Shown one piece after another: positions 11,985 to 24,360 of a stretch of DNA of 64,000 bases. The notes under the pieces are model-generated. The model ran no database searches and was not told the origin of the DNA. It saw only the letters and a program-made list of their open reading frames with translations. Numbering within the stretch: position 1 is the first letter of the stretch; the number at the start of each line of letters is the position of its first letter. Origin of the DNA: Paramecium sonneborni (lineage: Eukaryota; Ciliophora; Oligohymenophorea; Peniculida; Parameciidae); assembly GCA_905182985.1 (NCBI GenBank), contig CAJJDN010000101.1, forward strand, positions 338,339 through 402,338, in the 5' to 3' direction. Made by a program: the position numbers and the translations under genes.

Positions 11985-13656
11985 GTAAATAAAGTAAATA
12001 AAGTATAAACCCTAGGTTATTAGGAGAAGACTAAGAAGAATCTTCTGATATTGATGTTAATTCTGATCAATCGGTTTCTTATTCAATAATTGTTAATCAA
12101 ATATCGAAAAAATAGAAAGATAAGGTTAAATAATAATCAAAGAAAAAAAAACTCACAGTAGAATAGTTAGAAAAAGCAAAGAAAGAAAATAACTTATTTA
12201 AATAAAATTATTATAGAGTAATATTAGATGAAGCTCATAACATAAAAACAAGATCCACACTCTAAACAAAAAGTGCTATTGCTTTACAAAGTTAATTTAG
12301 ATGGTGTTTAACAGGAACTCCAATGTAAAATAAACATGATGATTTATTCAGTCTTCTTTAATTTTTGTAAGTGGAAACATTTTCAGAATAGTAAGATATT
12401 ATTCTTATAATATAGCTTTTGGTGGAATACTTATGTAAATAAAGAAGAAAATGAAGATGATCAATAAAAAATCTTAGCTTAAATATTATAACCAATAATT
12501 TTAAGGAGAACCAAAAATTCATAACAATTTGAAGGTTTATAGTAAGTAATAGAGAATATACATTGGGTTGAATTAGATTAGAGAGAGAGGATGTTATATA
12601 AAAAATTGCTTTCAGGATCATAAAATCTTTTTAAAAGTTTTATGAAGAGTACATTAAATCAAAGTTATATTCATATATTTTAGATAATAAATAAACTAAG
12701 ACTTGCATGTAATCATCCATAATTGGCTCTTAAAGATATTAATCTGGAATAAACACCATTAGATGTCGTATTAGATAGAATAGATAAATTTTTTATTGAA
12801 AAAACTCATAATGGGAATGTAGTCACTGAGGAGTATAAATAAAATTTGATATAAAACATAAAAAATGGAACATTTACTGAATGTTTAATATGTACTAAGA
12901 ATTAGATAACAGTTTTTAGCTTATCATCTTGTGGACATATTTATTGTAAAGAGTAAATATCATTATTTTTAAATTATTAGATGTTTTTAAGAAACAGTTA
13001 TTAAACTTAAGAATTGTCCATCTTGTCGTACAAAATTAACAATCTAAGATTTAATTGATGTTGTAGTAGAAAATGAATAAGCTTTTGAAGAATTAAAGAG
13101 TTTATAATTTGGTATGAGTTCAAAATTAACATCTGTTGTAAAAGAAGCTAAAATAATTAAATAAAATAAAGAAAAAGTTTTAATTTTCACTTAATGGATT
13201 GAAATGATAGGATTATTGGAAAATCAATTTAAAGAAAATGGAATCATAGCTTTTCGTATAACTGGTTAAATGACAGTAGATAAAAGAGAAAAAATTATTA
13301 AGAATTTTAAAGAATAATAGAATGTTACTGCTCTTATACTATCTTTAAGAGCTACATCAACAGGATTAAATTTAACTATGGCAAATAATGTTTTTTTAGT
13401 AGATCCTTGGTGGAATGTATGAAATTAATTTATTTTGTTTTAGCCTGCAATTGAAGATTAGGCTATAGGAAGAGCAGATAGAATAGGATAAAAAAATTAA
13501 GTTAAAGTTGTTCGATTTTTATGTAGAAATACTATTGAATAATAAATTAACTTGTTACATTAAAAAAAAAAATTTTATATTAAAAGAGCACTTGGAAACA
13601 ATTAACAAAAGGAATAAGAATTAGAAGATTTCAAATTTTTATTATTTTAAGAATGA
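10064..13656 (+). CDS. SNF2-family helicase with internal RING finger (Rad5/HLTF-like)
   Basis: Protein of 1170 residues. The N-terminal third resembles the Rad5 N-terminal region only loosely ([30 protein letters not shown]). The helicase core is clear: [26 protein letters not shown] (Walker A), [36 protein letters not shown] (DEAH), [24 protein letters not shown]3HC4 RING (CLICTKN...[11 protein letters not shown]...CPSCR) sits between the helicase lobes, as in Rad5, Rad16 and HLTF. Motifs V and VI follow: [33 protein letters not shown]. Three introns (25, 28 and 27 nt) give 1171 codons. A run of 13 TAA codons (poly-Q) lies at 11945-11983. Probable role: DNA damage tolerance by PCNA ubiquitination and fork remodelling. 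Confidence 0.9.
11945..11983 (+). repeat. (TAA)13 microsatellite coding for polyglutamine
   Basis: Thirteen consecutive TAA triplets, in frame inside the Rad5/HLTF-like gene, translated as Gln in the ciliate code; two AGT-AAA-TAA units follow. Under the standard code these would be thirteen stop codons in a row. Confidence 0.95.
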
Positions 13657-13693
13657 CTAATTAATTAATTAATAATATATATATATTATTAAA

Positions 13694-15507
13694 ATGCATA
13701 ACGATGATGAACTTGAAATATTTTATAATCAAAACAAACAAACTAAAGTTGAAATTGTCAATAAAAAAAATAATTAAAAAGACACCAAAAGCAGTAAAAC
13801 AAATACAGTAAATGAAAAAAATCTAATTTCAAATTAATAAGATAAGAATCCATAATTTTAATAGTAATCCAAAACTATTCCTATGATTTCAATGAAAGCA
13901 TTTATTTTTAACTTTAAAAAGTTTTATAAAGAAAAAACAAAAATCAGAAATTTGATAAGCGAAAACTCAGCAAAATAAAGAAACATTAGTCTTTGTATTT
14001 ACTTAAGAAATTATTTTGTAAGTTAATATTTCATATTTAGAATAGCTATAAAAATATTAAAACAATGTTATTGCAAACAAAGATTTAGGAAGTGAAAATG
14101 CTTTAGAGATTTGAAGAATTAGCTTTTAGAAATATTGCTGAATAAGAAGATACAAGAATATATGTTAAAAATTAAGAGACTGATCAAATAGCAGCAATGT
14201 GTAGAGAATCCCTTTAAGAACTCTTCTTATAAAAGGAGAGTGCATTTTATGAAAAGAGAGTTATATGCCGATATTTAGGTACTCTCCTTTCTTAAGAGAA
14301 TTATTCACCTGTAGGTTATCCAGATTTAGTCAATAAATATAAAGATTAATAGGCTTTAAATTCAATATATTTACAAACAGTTGGTAATTTTATTAAAAAA
14401 ATATCTTAATAATTAAAGGGAAATTATTTTAAATTAGTAGATATTGCTCATTTTTTATATGAATAGAAATATAGAAGATCTGATGTTGAATAAATAATGA
14501 AGTTTATTTCAAAAACTAAAGAAATCTATAATGTATCTTAAAATAAGGAGAAATAAGCTCAAATTGACGGTGATAGACTTTTACCATTTGAATTGATCTC
14601 AAATGCTTTTAATATTCTATCTAATAAAGATAAAACTAATTTTGATTTAATAAAAGACTTACTTAATAATATTAGATTTCTTATAAATGATTAAATTAAA
14701 ATAGATACAGTAGAAAGAGTATAGAAAGTAATGGAACATAATATTATTGGTGATTATATATACAGATATTTTTCTGATTTAGATGAATAAATATAAAACT
14801 TACTAACTTATATAGATTAAATTTCTTAATTATTGTGTTCTATAGAGAGCTTAAATTTATCTACTAAATAGGATTAACTGGAAGTTTTATTATGTTTCAT
14901 TCATAAAATTTAAGGGAATTAGATAGAAGAAAAAACTGCAATGATGGCCTAAAAACATACAATAATACTTTCTGATTTGCTTAATTAGTTTGAATAAACA
15001 GTTGAGGATTCGAAAATAAAAAAGGATAAAATTTAAAAATAACCAGGTAATCAATTCAAAATGCCTAATGTTAAGCAAGTTTTGTATGATGATGATTTAA
15101 GAGATGAATAAATTCTATAGGGTGAAATAGCTAATCCATACAAACTTTAAACAAGTGATCTGCCTATAAGAAAGCCAAAAGTTATTAATCTAAATTAAAT
15201 CAAGCCTCAAGCTAATTAAATCACAGTTAATGAATTATAAGAAGCAGAAGAATTTATTAATTGTTATATTGAAAAGGATTACGATAAAGATGAGCTTATA
15301 TTATCATAAATATAATCATAAAAGTAGAAAAATTTTGAAAAAAAAGAAAATTCATAGTTTGATTCAGCTTAAAGAGATTTATTATATGAAAGAGAATTTG
15401 ATAAACTTAAAGAAAGTTCAAATGCCAAAACTAAGGATGAAATGATTTTAAATCTAAAAAGTTAGATCAAGAATTTAAAAGATTAGGTCCAATAATATAA
15501 AAAATGA
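13694..15507 (+). CDS. Uncharacterised Q/N-rich helical protein
   Basis: Protein of 596 residues that I do not recognise. Visible: a polar, Lys/Asn/Gln-rich N-terminus of about 75 residues, a mostly helical body (for example FNFKKFYKEKTKIRNLI, YRRSDVEQIMKFISKT, TVERVQKVMEHNIIGDYI), a short basic and proline-containing linker (DLPIRKPKVINLNQIKPQ) and a C-terminal coiled coil (DEMILNLKSQIKNLKDQV). One 23-nt intron early; spliced length 597 codons. No transmembrane segment or signal peptide. It follows the Rad5-like gene by under 40 bp on the same strand and converges with the type I membrane protein gene 86 bp away. Complete by start, stop and frame; function unknown. Confidence 0.8.
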
Positions 15508-15593
15508 AATTGAGAATTTGGTAATATTTATAAAAACCTTTTTAAAATCTTATAATTTAATATTTTATGCTTAATTAAAATATTTATTAATAA

Positions 15594-17395
15594 TCAAAAA
15601 CCTGATATCTAATCTTATGATTTTTCTGCAGTATATCCTTTTTTTCCTAATTGATCAATTACATTTGTAAGATTTAGTTATTCTTATCTAGATTTGGCAA
15701 AATATATTCTTAATGCAATAAGTAAAAAGCATAATAAGATTAATGAAACAATTACTATTGCAACCAAAAAATAATAATTGGTTTTTTCTTCTTCAAAAGT
15801 ATTGATAACTTTAATATTGAAATCTATTTCTTTTTTGCACATTATTAAATCAGAATAGAATGATTAATTTTTAATTAATTCCAATTAAAATTTTTCTTTA
15901 CACCAAGTAGAATTTAGTACTGCATTAACTGTTATTTGGCTATCTTTAGTTGCTAATTTAGTTAATTTACATTCTACATATGGTTCAACCCTAATAAATC
16001 TAATAAACATAAGACTTCTAAAAGATGTAGCAACTAAAAAGTTCTAGAAATAATAAAAATGAATACTTAATTTGAATGAGTAGTCAAATAGAATGATTAC
16101 ATTTAAGGAATTATTGCATATTATGCAATATCTTCTTAAACTTCTGTTCCATCCTCCCAAGACTCATCAGTAATTGGAGAATTATAATTTACTTAAAATC
16201 CTTCATGAATAGAATGATATATTATTTTATGACCATCATAGCCTCTGACTATAGCAAATTGATCTACAATTTCAATGTCAAAGAATTTTTCATCTAAATA
16301 ATGAGTTTTAATGTAAAATAACTTATTGTCTTATGAATATATGCAATATTCTAAAATATAATTATATGAATTGTGTTCGACCATTATCATGATAACATTT
16401 TAGTATGATTTAATTAATTTTGCTCCTTTAATTTCTTATATTGAATCTAACCATTTAGTTAAAGTAAATGGTTAATTTTATATTGAATATATCATTAATC
16501 CTTTATATTTATCAAGAATAAAGATATAATTATTATCAAATCCACCAAAGTCAAAATCATATATAAACATATTTTAGATATCATTTGATAGTTAACTATA
16601 AAGATTTTAATTTTAAATTAATTAATTTTTTTCATTAATTGAATAAATGTCTATTCCTGATCTTCCTCTAGCAACAAATAAATAATCTTTATAAATTTTG
16701 GCCATTCCAATATATTCTTCTTCATTCGAAATAGATATATTGCTATTCTTGAATGTAAATTAACCATCTTATAATTTTCCAATAATAATTTATTATGGGA
16801 ATACTATTAAAACACATGACTTTTAATCAAACCAAATTAGTTGTGGTTAAATAGGTTCATATTAAGTTTATCTAAAATCACTAAAATTAAATGTTTAGTT
16901 TGATTTAATCGAAAACTTATTAGATAATTTTGAAAATTGAAGCTAAAATAAATATAAGAGATGATTGCTTGTTAAAACAATAAGCCCTTGGGATGTTGTA
17001 TTTGCTAATCCAACTAAAACTGGATTCTTCATAATAAAATCAGGGTCATTAACATTAGCAGTTCTGTTTATTTTTAAAGACTCATCAGTATAATATGAAT
17101 TGGTTGATGGATATAGTAATTTAATTTCATTTATCATGTGCGGTTCAAAGAGAATATTTTTATCATATGAATTGCATCTCAATAAAGATTCATTGTTTGA
17201 TTTCACTTTCATTCCAATTGTGGTTTTAGAATCATTATATTGTACAACTCTTTTTGTTTATTCTGGAATCATTTCAATTGATTCATCATTTTTTTTCTCT
17301 AGTTCAATTATTTTTAAATCTTGAATTGGATTCTCAAGCTTAACTTAGGTTTATACATGAGTAGCGAATGCAAATATCAATATAATAGAAATCAT
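15594..17395 (-). CDS. Type I membrane protein with large extracytoplasmic domain
   Basis: Protein of 592 residues: N-terminal signal peptide (MISIILIFAFATHVQT), a long lumenal domain, one C-terminal transmembrane helix (YYFLVAIVIVSLILLCFLLI) and a short cytosolic tail ending in SGF. The lumenal part has repeated beta-strand-like blocks (GLIVLTSNHLLYLF, IGMAKIYKDYLFVARG, GLMIYSIQNQPF, FFDIEIVDQFAIVRGY) compatible with a beta-propeller, but no sequence motif confirms this. Ciliates have many such surface or secretory-route proteins without known function. One 23-nt intron near 16075; spliced length 593 codons. ATG 17395 gives the signal peptide directly, which supports the start. Confidence 0.8.
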
Positions 17396-17423
17396 TTATT
17401 ATATAATTTATATATGTTGATTT

Positions 17424-19317
17424 TCAGATTCCAAGTTCTTCTAATGAACAAAAAACATTATCAATATCTAATTTATCTTTTTTAGTATCAAAAGAGAATA
17501 CTCTTTTTTTTGTGAAATCTGCCACAACATTTTCACCTAACATATCAACCATTTTTCTAATCTTTATATTAATAAAAAATAATACTTTATCTTAAAGTTA
17601 TTCTCTCTGCTTTTTAAGTTTTCTATATTTACTTTGATACAAAAAAAATAAGATTTGGCTTTTAACTTTTCTTGAATGTCTAATTAAACCATCATTTGAT
17701 CTGATCATAGCAGTGATATAAAAAGGCCATAGTAAGAAGAATATTAAAGTCAATTTAAGTTATTTCTCTTTGCTAATAAAATTCCATTTTTTTAAAGCAT
17801 AATGAAATAGAACAGTATAGATAGCAATGGCAGCTGGAACAATCATTATTGAAGCCAAAATTTTATAAGATGCAATAACATCCTTTCCACTTAACTTCAC
17901 TTTAGAATTAGCTAAAGCTTTTTATCTTTCTCTTTCTGTATATGTATTCAATAAAATAGAAATGGGGATAGTCATAATATACCCAGGTAAAGCAAAAGAT
18001 AAACTAAATAAAGCCATAAATAAATCAAAGGCTATTTTGTATATATCCATAATGGTATTCTTTTCCATTCTCATAACTTGATAATCATATACACCAAGTG
18101 CTTTTAATTTGTAATTATACATTTTGACTTAACTAACTACTTCTTTAACTTCTGGATGATTTTCTAATTTATAAAATGCAGATGAGAATCTTCATAATAA
18201 AGAATAATACCTTTTTACTAATTCTAAATTATCTTAGGGTGAGAGTCGTGCTTTATCAGGTAAATAAAGAGATCTTACAATCATTACAGCAGATAGATCT
18301 GAATAAGTAGGAGCTTATATTGTTACAGTTTTCAATTACTAATTTAAATATTTTATAAATAATTATTACACTTTCAATCTCATAAAGTAGATTACTAATA
18401 GCTTCTCTTTTATTTTTTGCATATAAATCTATTAATTCTTAACTTACTTCATAAGGTACTCCAAATTCTATGATTACTTTTGATCTAAATTTATGTCCTT
18501 TAAAATAATTTAAACCAACTGGTTATAGCTTAACTTTTGTATTGAATTTCTAGCTTGCTCCTAATGCCATAATACAAATTCCTGGTTTAAGTGGTAATAA
18601 TCTTGTTTAATCATGACTACCTCCTTCTGGAAATATCCCTATACATGCTCCTTTTGATAATTCAATCCAAACCTATTCAAACATATTTGATTAATCAATC
18701 TTTGGTTATATCTTATATTGTAGATTTCTTATTGGAGAATCCAATTATCCATTATTATTTATTTTTAGTTAAGTATCACTTATTATTTCAACTATTTGAA
18801 ATTCTTATTCATTCTATTTATGTTTATATATTCTTATATTACAGCCACCAAAATATCATTTATTTTGCATTACGATTTAAATTCTGTTCTTAAACCATAT
18901 ACAATATTTCCATCAATTCTTTAAATAGTTCCAAAACCACGTTTAGATAGATCCTATGGTCTTTCAACTGGAATTCCTCCTAAAGCTTTTCCTAAGTGAC
19001 CTATTATTGGTCTTTTCATGCTCTAATCAATTAATTTCATTGAATTACTTTGGCTGCTGCTATAAAATGAACTTTCCTTGGAATATTTGAAATAATTAGC
19101 TTTCTTTTATAAATATTAGTACTAATGGATCAATAAATTGATTATTATGATTTCCAAACAATAATAATGGACCATCCTATCTATTATATTTTAACAATTA
19201 CTTTTGGAATATTTTCCTATCCAATAACTTATATATCTCTAAAAAATGTCTATGTAACAACTCTAATCTTATTTCAAATCATTACGTTGAAAATAATCTT
19301 GCTGCTGTATAAGCCAT
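17424..19317 (-). CDS. Glycerol-3-phosphate acyltransferase, Sct1/Gpt2-like
   Basis: Membrane acyltransferase of about 578 residues, acylating glycerol-3-phosphate (or DHAP) in the first step of phospholipid and triacylglycerol synthesis, expected in the ER. Motifs: FFRDIQVIGQENIP, GNHNNQFIDPL (motif I), KRPIIGHLGKALGGIPVERP (motif II), VEIISDTQLKI, IGIFPEGGSHDQT (motif III), LKPGICIMALGA and VGLNYFKGHKFRS (motif IV). C-terminal hydrophobic segments follow (LPGYIMTIPISILLN, MIVPAAIAIYTVLFHYAL). At least six introns of 23-31 nt; with these removed the length is 579 codons. The HxNQFxDP form of motif I fits the yeast Sct1/Gpt2 branch. Confidence 0.88.
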
Positions 19318-19761
19318 CTTTTTTATAAATTATAATTGTTTAAATGAATTTTATTATAATATTCTGATTAATTTATTTGAGTATGTAGATTGCATAACAT
19401 AATTCAATTTTATCTTTTATTTTTATCTTTTTCAGAGCTAATTAAAATATAACAAATCCTCCTATTTTGAGATTTCTTTAGTCATTAACTATAATACTTC
19501 ATTTAAATATTAATTCCATTAAAAGAATTTATACAATCTATAATGATATTTATATTTTAAGCATTCAGCATGGATTACATTATCATTTAACAATATGAGG
19601 CAGTAAACATTAATTTATGTATACAATGTAATTGTTAAATTCATTAATAATAGATTTAAATTAATACTCATTATTAATTAATAATTCCTATAGTATTAAT
19701 TTACCCACAATATAAGCTTAGAAAAGATTTGGAATTGAACATAAATTTTATAATAATTAAA
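19318..19761. other. Intergenic region between divergent genes
   Basis: About 440 bp of AT-rich DNA between the acyltransferase start and the channel-like gene start. Presumably two promoters; no coding frame, repeat or motif stands out. Confidence 0.6.
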
Positions 19762-22700
19762 ATGAATCAAACTTCTAACAAAGAATTTATCAATCTTCAA
19801 AGTTCTAACACCTCAAGAAACTATTCTCACTGTTCATATAAACAGAATTCTAAGTTAATTTAATAAATGCCACATAATGAGTTTTTTATGCAGTATCCAT
19901 TCCAACCAAAAGATTCAACTAATTATGACATGAATGGTTTTGAATTGGATAATAGAGATCCATAAAATATTGATTCTTATTCAAATCGAAGCAAATAATG
20001 CAACACATAAAACATGGTCAATTTATCTGTATTATATTATTTTATCTAGGAAAGAAGAAGAATTACATCACCTACAACTAAATAAAGGAGGAAAAAAACA
20101 AGAGCAGAGGAGATGATTAAAAAAATAATTGATAAATTAAAAATAAGTTCTAATGAATATACCTAAAGTTTTTGTGTAAATCAATTACTCCAAACAGGCA
20201 CAACTTCAATTATTTGTGATAAATAAAAGGAGAAAAGATCAAAACTCAAATGGATTAAAGAGTCTATTAAATTTCCTATTGCTCGTTGTAGTAGGTTTAG
20301 AGAAATATAAAAAAAAATTATGTAAGTGTCATACATTACAATATTAATCTTTTCCCCATTAATATTGATATTCCCTTAGAACTAAGAAATTATATTACTA
20401 ATGTTTGCTTTATTAATTCTTAGTGTTCTAAATAATATCTTTAATTTACATACTACATATTATTAAAATGACGTTGAAATTACCAATCTCAGATAAATTC
20501 AAATAAATTACATAAAGAGATATCTGATTAAAGATTTTTTAGTGTTTTTATCTTTCATCTTTATGTTTCAATTTTGTGAAACTGATTAATACATGACAAT
20601 CATTGGAGTTATTGTTTTGAATATTATGACAATTCAAAAAGTTAAATTACATAATCCTTTATCATAATCACTTGCAGTTTTATTAGCTTATAGATTTAGC
20701 ATTGGTATCTGTTATTGTCATCTTTTTACGCTTATTTATATTTCATTAAATCACTCATAGATTATATATGATTCCCTTAGTGTTTAATTTAAAATTTACT
20801 TAACTTACCTTCATAAGTATTTAGATGAATATTTAACTATCTATGGATCTTTAACTCATGAAACAAGTTTTGAACTATAATTTGCCATATTTGTATAAAT
20901 CATCTAAACTTGTAATAAAGTAACAGCATTCTTAGACATTCTATTTTTTTTTAATTTGAATGTCGATCAATATTTATTTCAAAAACATTATTTTGATTTT
21001 AAAGCTTTTCTTAAACATCATAAAATAGATGGTTAATTAAAAAAAAAAGCTTTGAGTAATTATAAATATGAAATGAAAAATGATATATAATATTAGAGTT
21101 CAATAATTGATGCAAAATCGATTAAATATGTTAATTGTGAGGTTTAAAAGAGCATTGAAAAGACTATAAATGGAAAATATTTTTAGAAAATAACCATTTT
21201 TTAAAAATTCTCTTAAGATACATAGGAAAGGCTAGTTGAAAAGATGTAATTTTAAACATACTAACCAAATGAAATGATATTGAAATAAAATTAAAGTGAT
21301 GATGATTCACTATATTTAATTAATAAAGGATATGCTAAGGTTTGTTACACAGGAATTAATAATGCTTAATCAGGCATAAAATAGCTTAGTAAATTTTAAA
21401 CTTTTGGTGAAGTATCATTCTTTACTGGATTACCTAGAACTAGTAGTGTGATATGTATAGGTTAAGTTGAAGTTTATAAAATAACTAGAAATGATTTTTT
21501 AAATGTTATTAAAAATAATAGATTAGATTTAGTATTAATTATTTATTAAATTAGGAAATAGCATCATTACTAAGAGATTAAATACTTTTTGGAAATGATT
21601 ATGGTTAAATAGGATTAAGATGCTTTTGTTGTAATGCAACGAATCATTTAATTTCCTCATGTGATAAATTGCATTATAATCCTAATAAAGAAAAGATCTT
21701 AAGCTAATGTTCTTATAACCATATTTAATCTAGAAAATTATGTATAATTTATTATTTTTTAAAGTAGTTAAAAGAAATGGTAAACGTACCTAAAATAGCA
21801 GAGATTATTTATTTTAAATTGGAATGGCTGGAGAAGAATTTCAAGAAAATAATTTTATAGCTGATTCATAAATATTAAAAGATTTAACATATAACTAGAA
21901 TTATTGGTCATCTACTAATATTTAATAAAATTAATCTTAATAAATAAGTTATTAACCTATTATGCATCGAACAAAGCATGGTGAGAAAAATAGTATATTA
22001 CTCAGTAGTGAATTAGATGATATTAAGGAATCTTGTCTTGATATTGATACAAATTTAATTAAAAAGGAAAAAACTGTTTATACTTAATAAAATCAATTGC
22101 AAATGAAAACTATAATTAAAGAGCTTGAATGTGAAGATGAAAGTTCCTTATCCGATTATACCTAAACTATTTCTTAATAATAAAATATTTAGTAAATTCA
22201 AACAAGTAAAGTAAATAATGTTCAAGTAAATATGGCTGAGAATAAAGATAAGTTACTCGATATACCTATTTTTGGATAAAATAATAATATTTAATAATTA
22301 AACCAACGAAACAGCCCTAGAAATTCTACTGTTTATGATTTAAAAAATAATAGACAGAATAGAAAATCATTTAGTTATACTCCATAGCCAGATATCTCCA
22401 AAAAGTTAGAAAATATTAAATGGCTTAGTAGATCTAATAGATATTTGGATGAAACAGATATTAACTAATAAGAATAAATTTAAATACAATAAAGAAAAAA
22501 AAGTCCTCCATCTTATAACCTTAAATAAGATGAAAACATATTTATTGCATTAACTAATCTAATACAATAAAATAATTTTTCTGGTTTTTCAGAAGATGAT
22601 GAATTTGAAAAAGGACAAAATTTTTCTAAGTATTTTCCTTTCTTCAATCCAGATTATGTAATAAAAAAGTAATAATTTATGTTTATTTAATTCTAGGTAC

Positions 22701-22802
22701 AATAATTTGAAATAATAATAATTTTGTTTTATCAACAAAAGCAAATACACTTTAAGTTATGTTCTTAGTGAAAAAATTAAACGAAAACTGGGATAAAAAT
22801 GA
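19762..22802 (+). CDS. Channel-like protein with cyclic nucleotide-binding domain and degenerate pore
   Basis: Protein of about 990 residues. A polar N-terminus is followed by hydrophobic helices (YITILIFSPLILIFP, IILLMFALLILSVL, FLVFLSFIFMFQF, MTIIGVIVLNIMTI) and a pore-like segment where the expected TxGYGD filter reads TIYGS. A cyclic nucleotide-binding domain follows: KMQFQTYQPNEMILKQ, LYLINKGYAKV, FGEVSFFTGLPRTSSV (phosphate-binding cassette with its Arg). The tail is long and Q/N/S-rich. Introns: 21 nt (near 20030), 19 nt (near 21780) and 28 nt (near 22670); the spliced length is 991 codons. The family matches ciliate CNG/HCN-like K+ channels, but ion conduction is doubtful. Without the last intron it would stop at 22771. 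Confidence 0.75.
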
Positions 22803-22864
22803 AGTATATTGTAAAAAAAATTTGGGTAAAACGCATTCATAAGTAATTTATAAATATATCTTTT

Positions 22865-23382
22865 TCAGTTTATTTTTTTGGTTCTTGGATTCTCGTATAA
22901 ACTTAATGATCTTCCTTGCAATTTTTATACGTTTATATTTTCCAAGTATGCATCAACTCTTAATTTGATTTTTTGTAAATTTTAATCAAAATAAAATTTC
23001 TACATATTTTATTATATCTATCTATGCTTCAAATATGAGTCTTAAAAATTTTCTTATTTTAAATTAGATTATCTAAATCATAATAATTATTTTATACATT
23101 CCATTTATCTTTTTTTAAAGTCTTTTATTTTCACTTTCTATTCGTAATTTTTGTTCTTTTAATGATCTTCTACCTCTTGGAGTACCACACTAACTGGGAG
23201 GCTTTCCAATTTAAATTTTGAAATACTGTAGGTGAACGATTACTTATTTTAGCTAGCCTTGCAAGTATTTGTGCATTTTATTCTTATATTGTCTACCATT
23301 TCATTAGTTCTCGTTTTCTGTTATTTAAATACTAAGTTTTTTTGACTTGTTCATAGATTCGGTAATCTTTTGGTGGACTCAT
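22865..23382 (-). CDS. CFAP97/KIAA1430-like small coiled-coil protein
   Basis: Basic helical protein of 155 residues. The N-terminal part (KRELMKWQTIQEQNAQILAR, LAKISNRSPT) and the second block (RGRRSLKEQKLRIESENKRL) resemble the arrangement of CFAP97-domain proteins, where two helical repeats with an ExN..LL.R pattern are linked by R/S/P-rich stretches. Such proteins are associated with cilia. Two introns of 25 nt each give exactly 156 codons. It converges with the channel-like gene, with 62 bp between stops. The start ATG 23382 is the first in frame. The family call is a pattern inference; a generic coiled-coil protein is the alternative. Confidence 0.6.
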
Positions 23383-23984
23383 CCTTTAATTTTATTACAA
23401 CCTTTTTTTATGAGCATCATACTCTCTTAGTTTAATTTAAATTAATACTATCTACTAAGCCAAATTTGATTGAGTTCTAGATACCCTTTTTACAGACTTT
23501 TCATTGTTAAAATATTAAATATATATAATTATTAAAATTTCTGGTGATAGAGGATTATCGATTCATTTATACTCTTATTTTAAATTATTATTTGCATAAG
23601 ATCAACTTTTTTTAATATTATGCAATTGTCTTAATATTGAACTAGTTATATAATGATTTAAATGTTAGTAATAAAATAAACTTAATCTCTTAAATTTAAA
23701 AAAGCATGCAAAAATTCATTAATTAAAAATATTTGAATGTTTACTTTTTTCTTTGTGAAATCATTTATATTTTGACATAATGGAATATAATTAAGATTAA
23801 TTATTTTTAATTTAATCTTAAAAGAAATAGTTAATTTAATGAGCAAAGTCTAGTAGGTAAGAATTAATGTAATATTCACCTTTATTTTTGATATTTAAGG
23901 GTTGAATAATTTATAAATTCTATTATGTATGAATAATAAAAAAAAGACAATATTATTTTAAAATCAGTTTTTATTTTTTTTACA
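23383..23984. other. AT-rich intergenic region
   Basis: About 600 bp with poly-A/T runs. I see no conserved coding frame or RNA gene. Confidence 0.55.
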
Positions 23985-24218
23985 ATGGAAGAATAGTTCA
24001 ATGAAATAGAATAACCCGAGAAGAAAACAAAATCTTTAGTCACTAACTTATGTTTTAAAGTGTAAAAAGTACTTTTTCATCCATCTTAAACTTCTTCTTA
24101 TATAATACTTACTTCTGTATTTGAAATGGAGATATATAAGAAGAAAGAGAAATCGATATCATTTTTTAAAGAAAAAATAATAAATTCCTAATGTTCTAGG
24201 TCCTAGATAATATAATGA
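23985..24218 (+). CDS. Possible small hypothetical protein
   Basis: Open frame of 77 codons from ATG 23985 to TGA 24218 in the ciliate code (starts MEEQFNEIEQPEKKTKSL). It contains a potential 24-nt intron (GTATTT...ATAAG). In DNA this AT-rich, TGA is rare, so a frame of this length can occur by chance. Composition (charged start, mixed middle) is protein-like but nothing is recognised. Weak call. Confidence 0.25.
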
Positions 24219-24360
24219 TTGGGTGGATTTTTATTCTAGATAGGAATGAAATTGTCTCTATGAAAGTGGAATGAAATTCTAGGGCAATAACATAAGTATT
24301 ATTAGAATCAATAAATTATTTTATGGTATAACAAAATATATAAATTTTGAATATTTATAA

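Noticed and set aside
11940..12005. Simple (TAA)n repeat as non-coding satellite
   Set aside because: It is in frame within a conserved helicase gene and encodes Gln.
14890..15078. Minus-strand ORF inside the 13.7-15.5 kb gene
   Set aside because: Antisense of a long, well-supported plus-strand frame with correct start, intron and stop.
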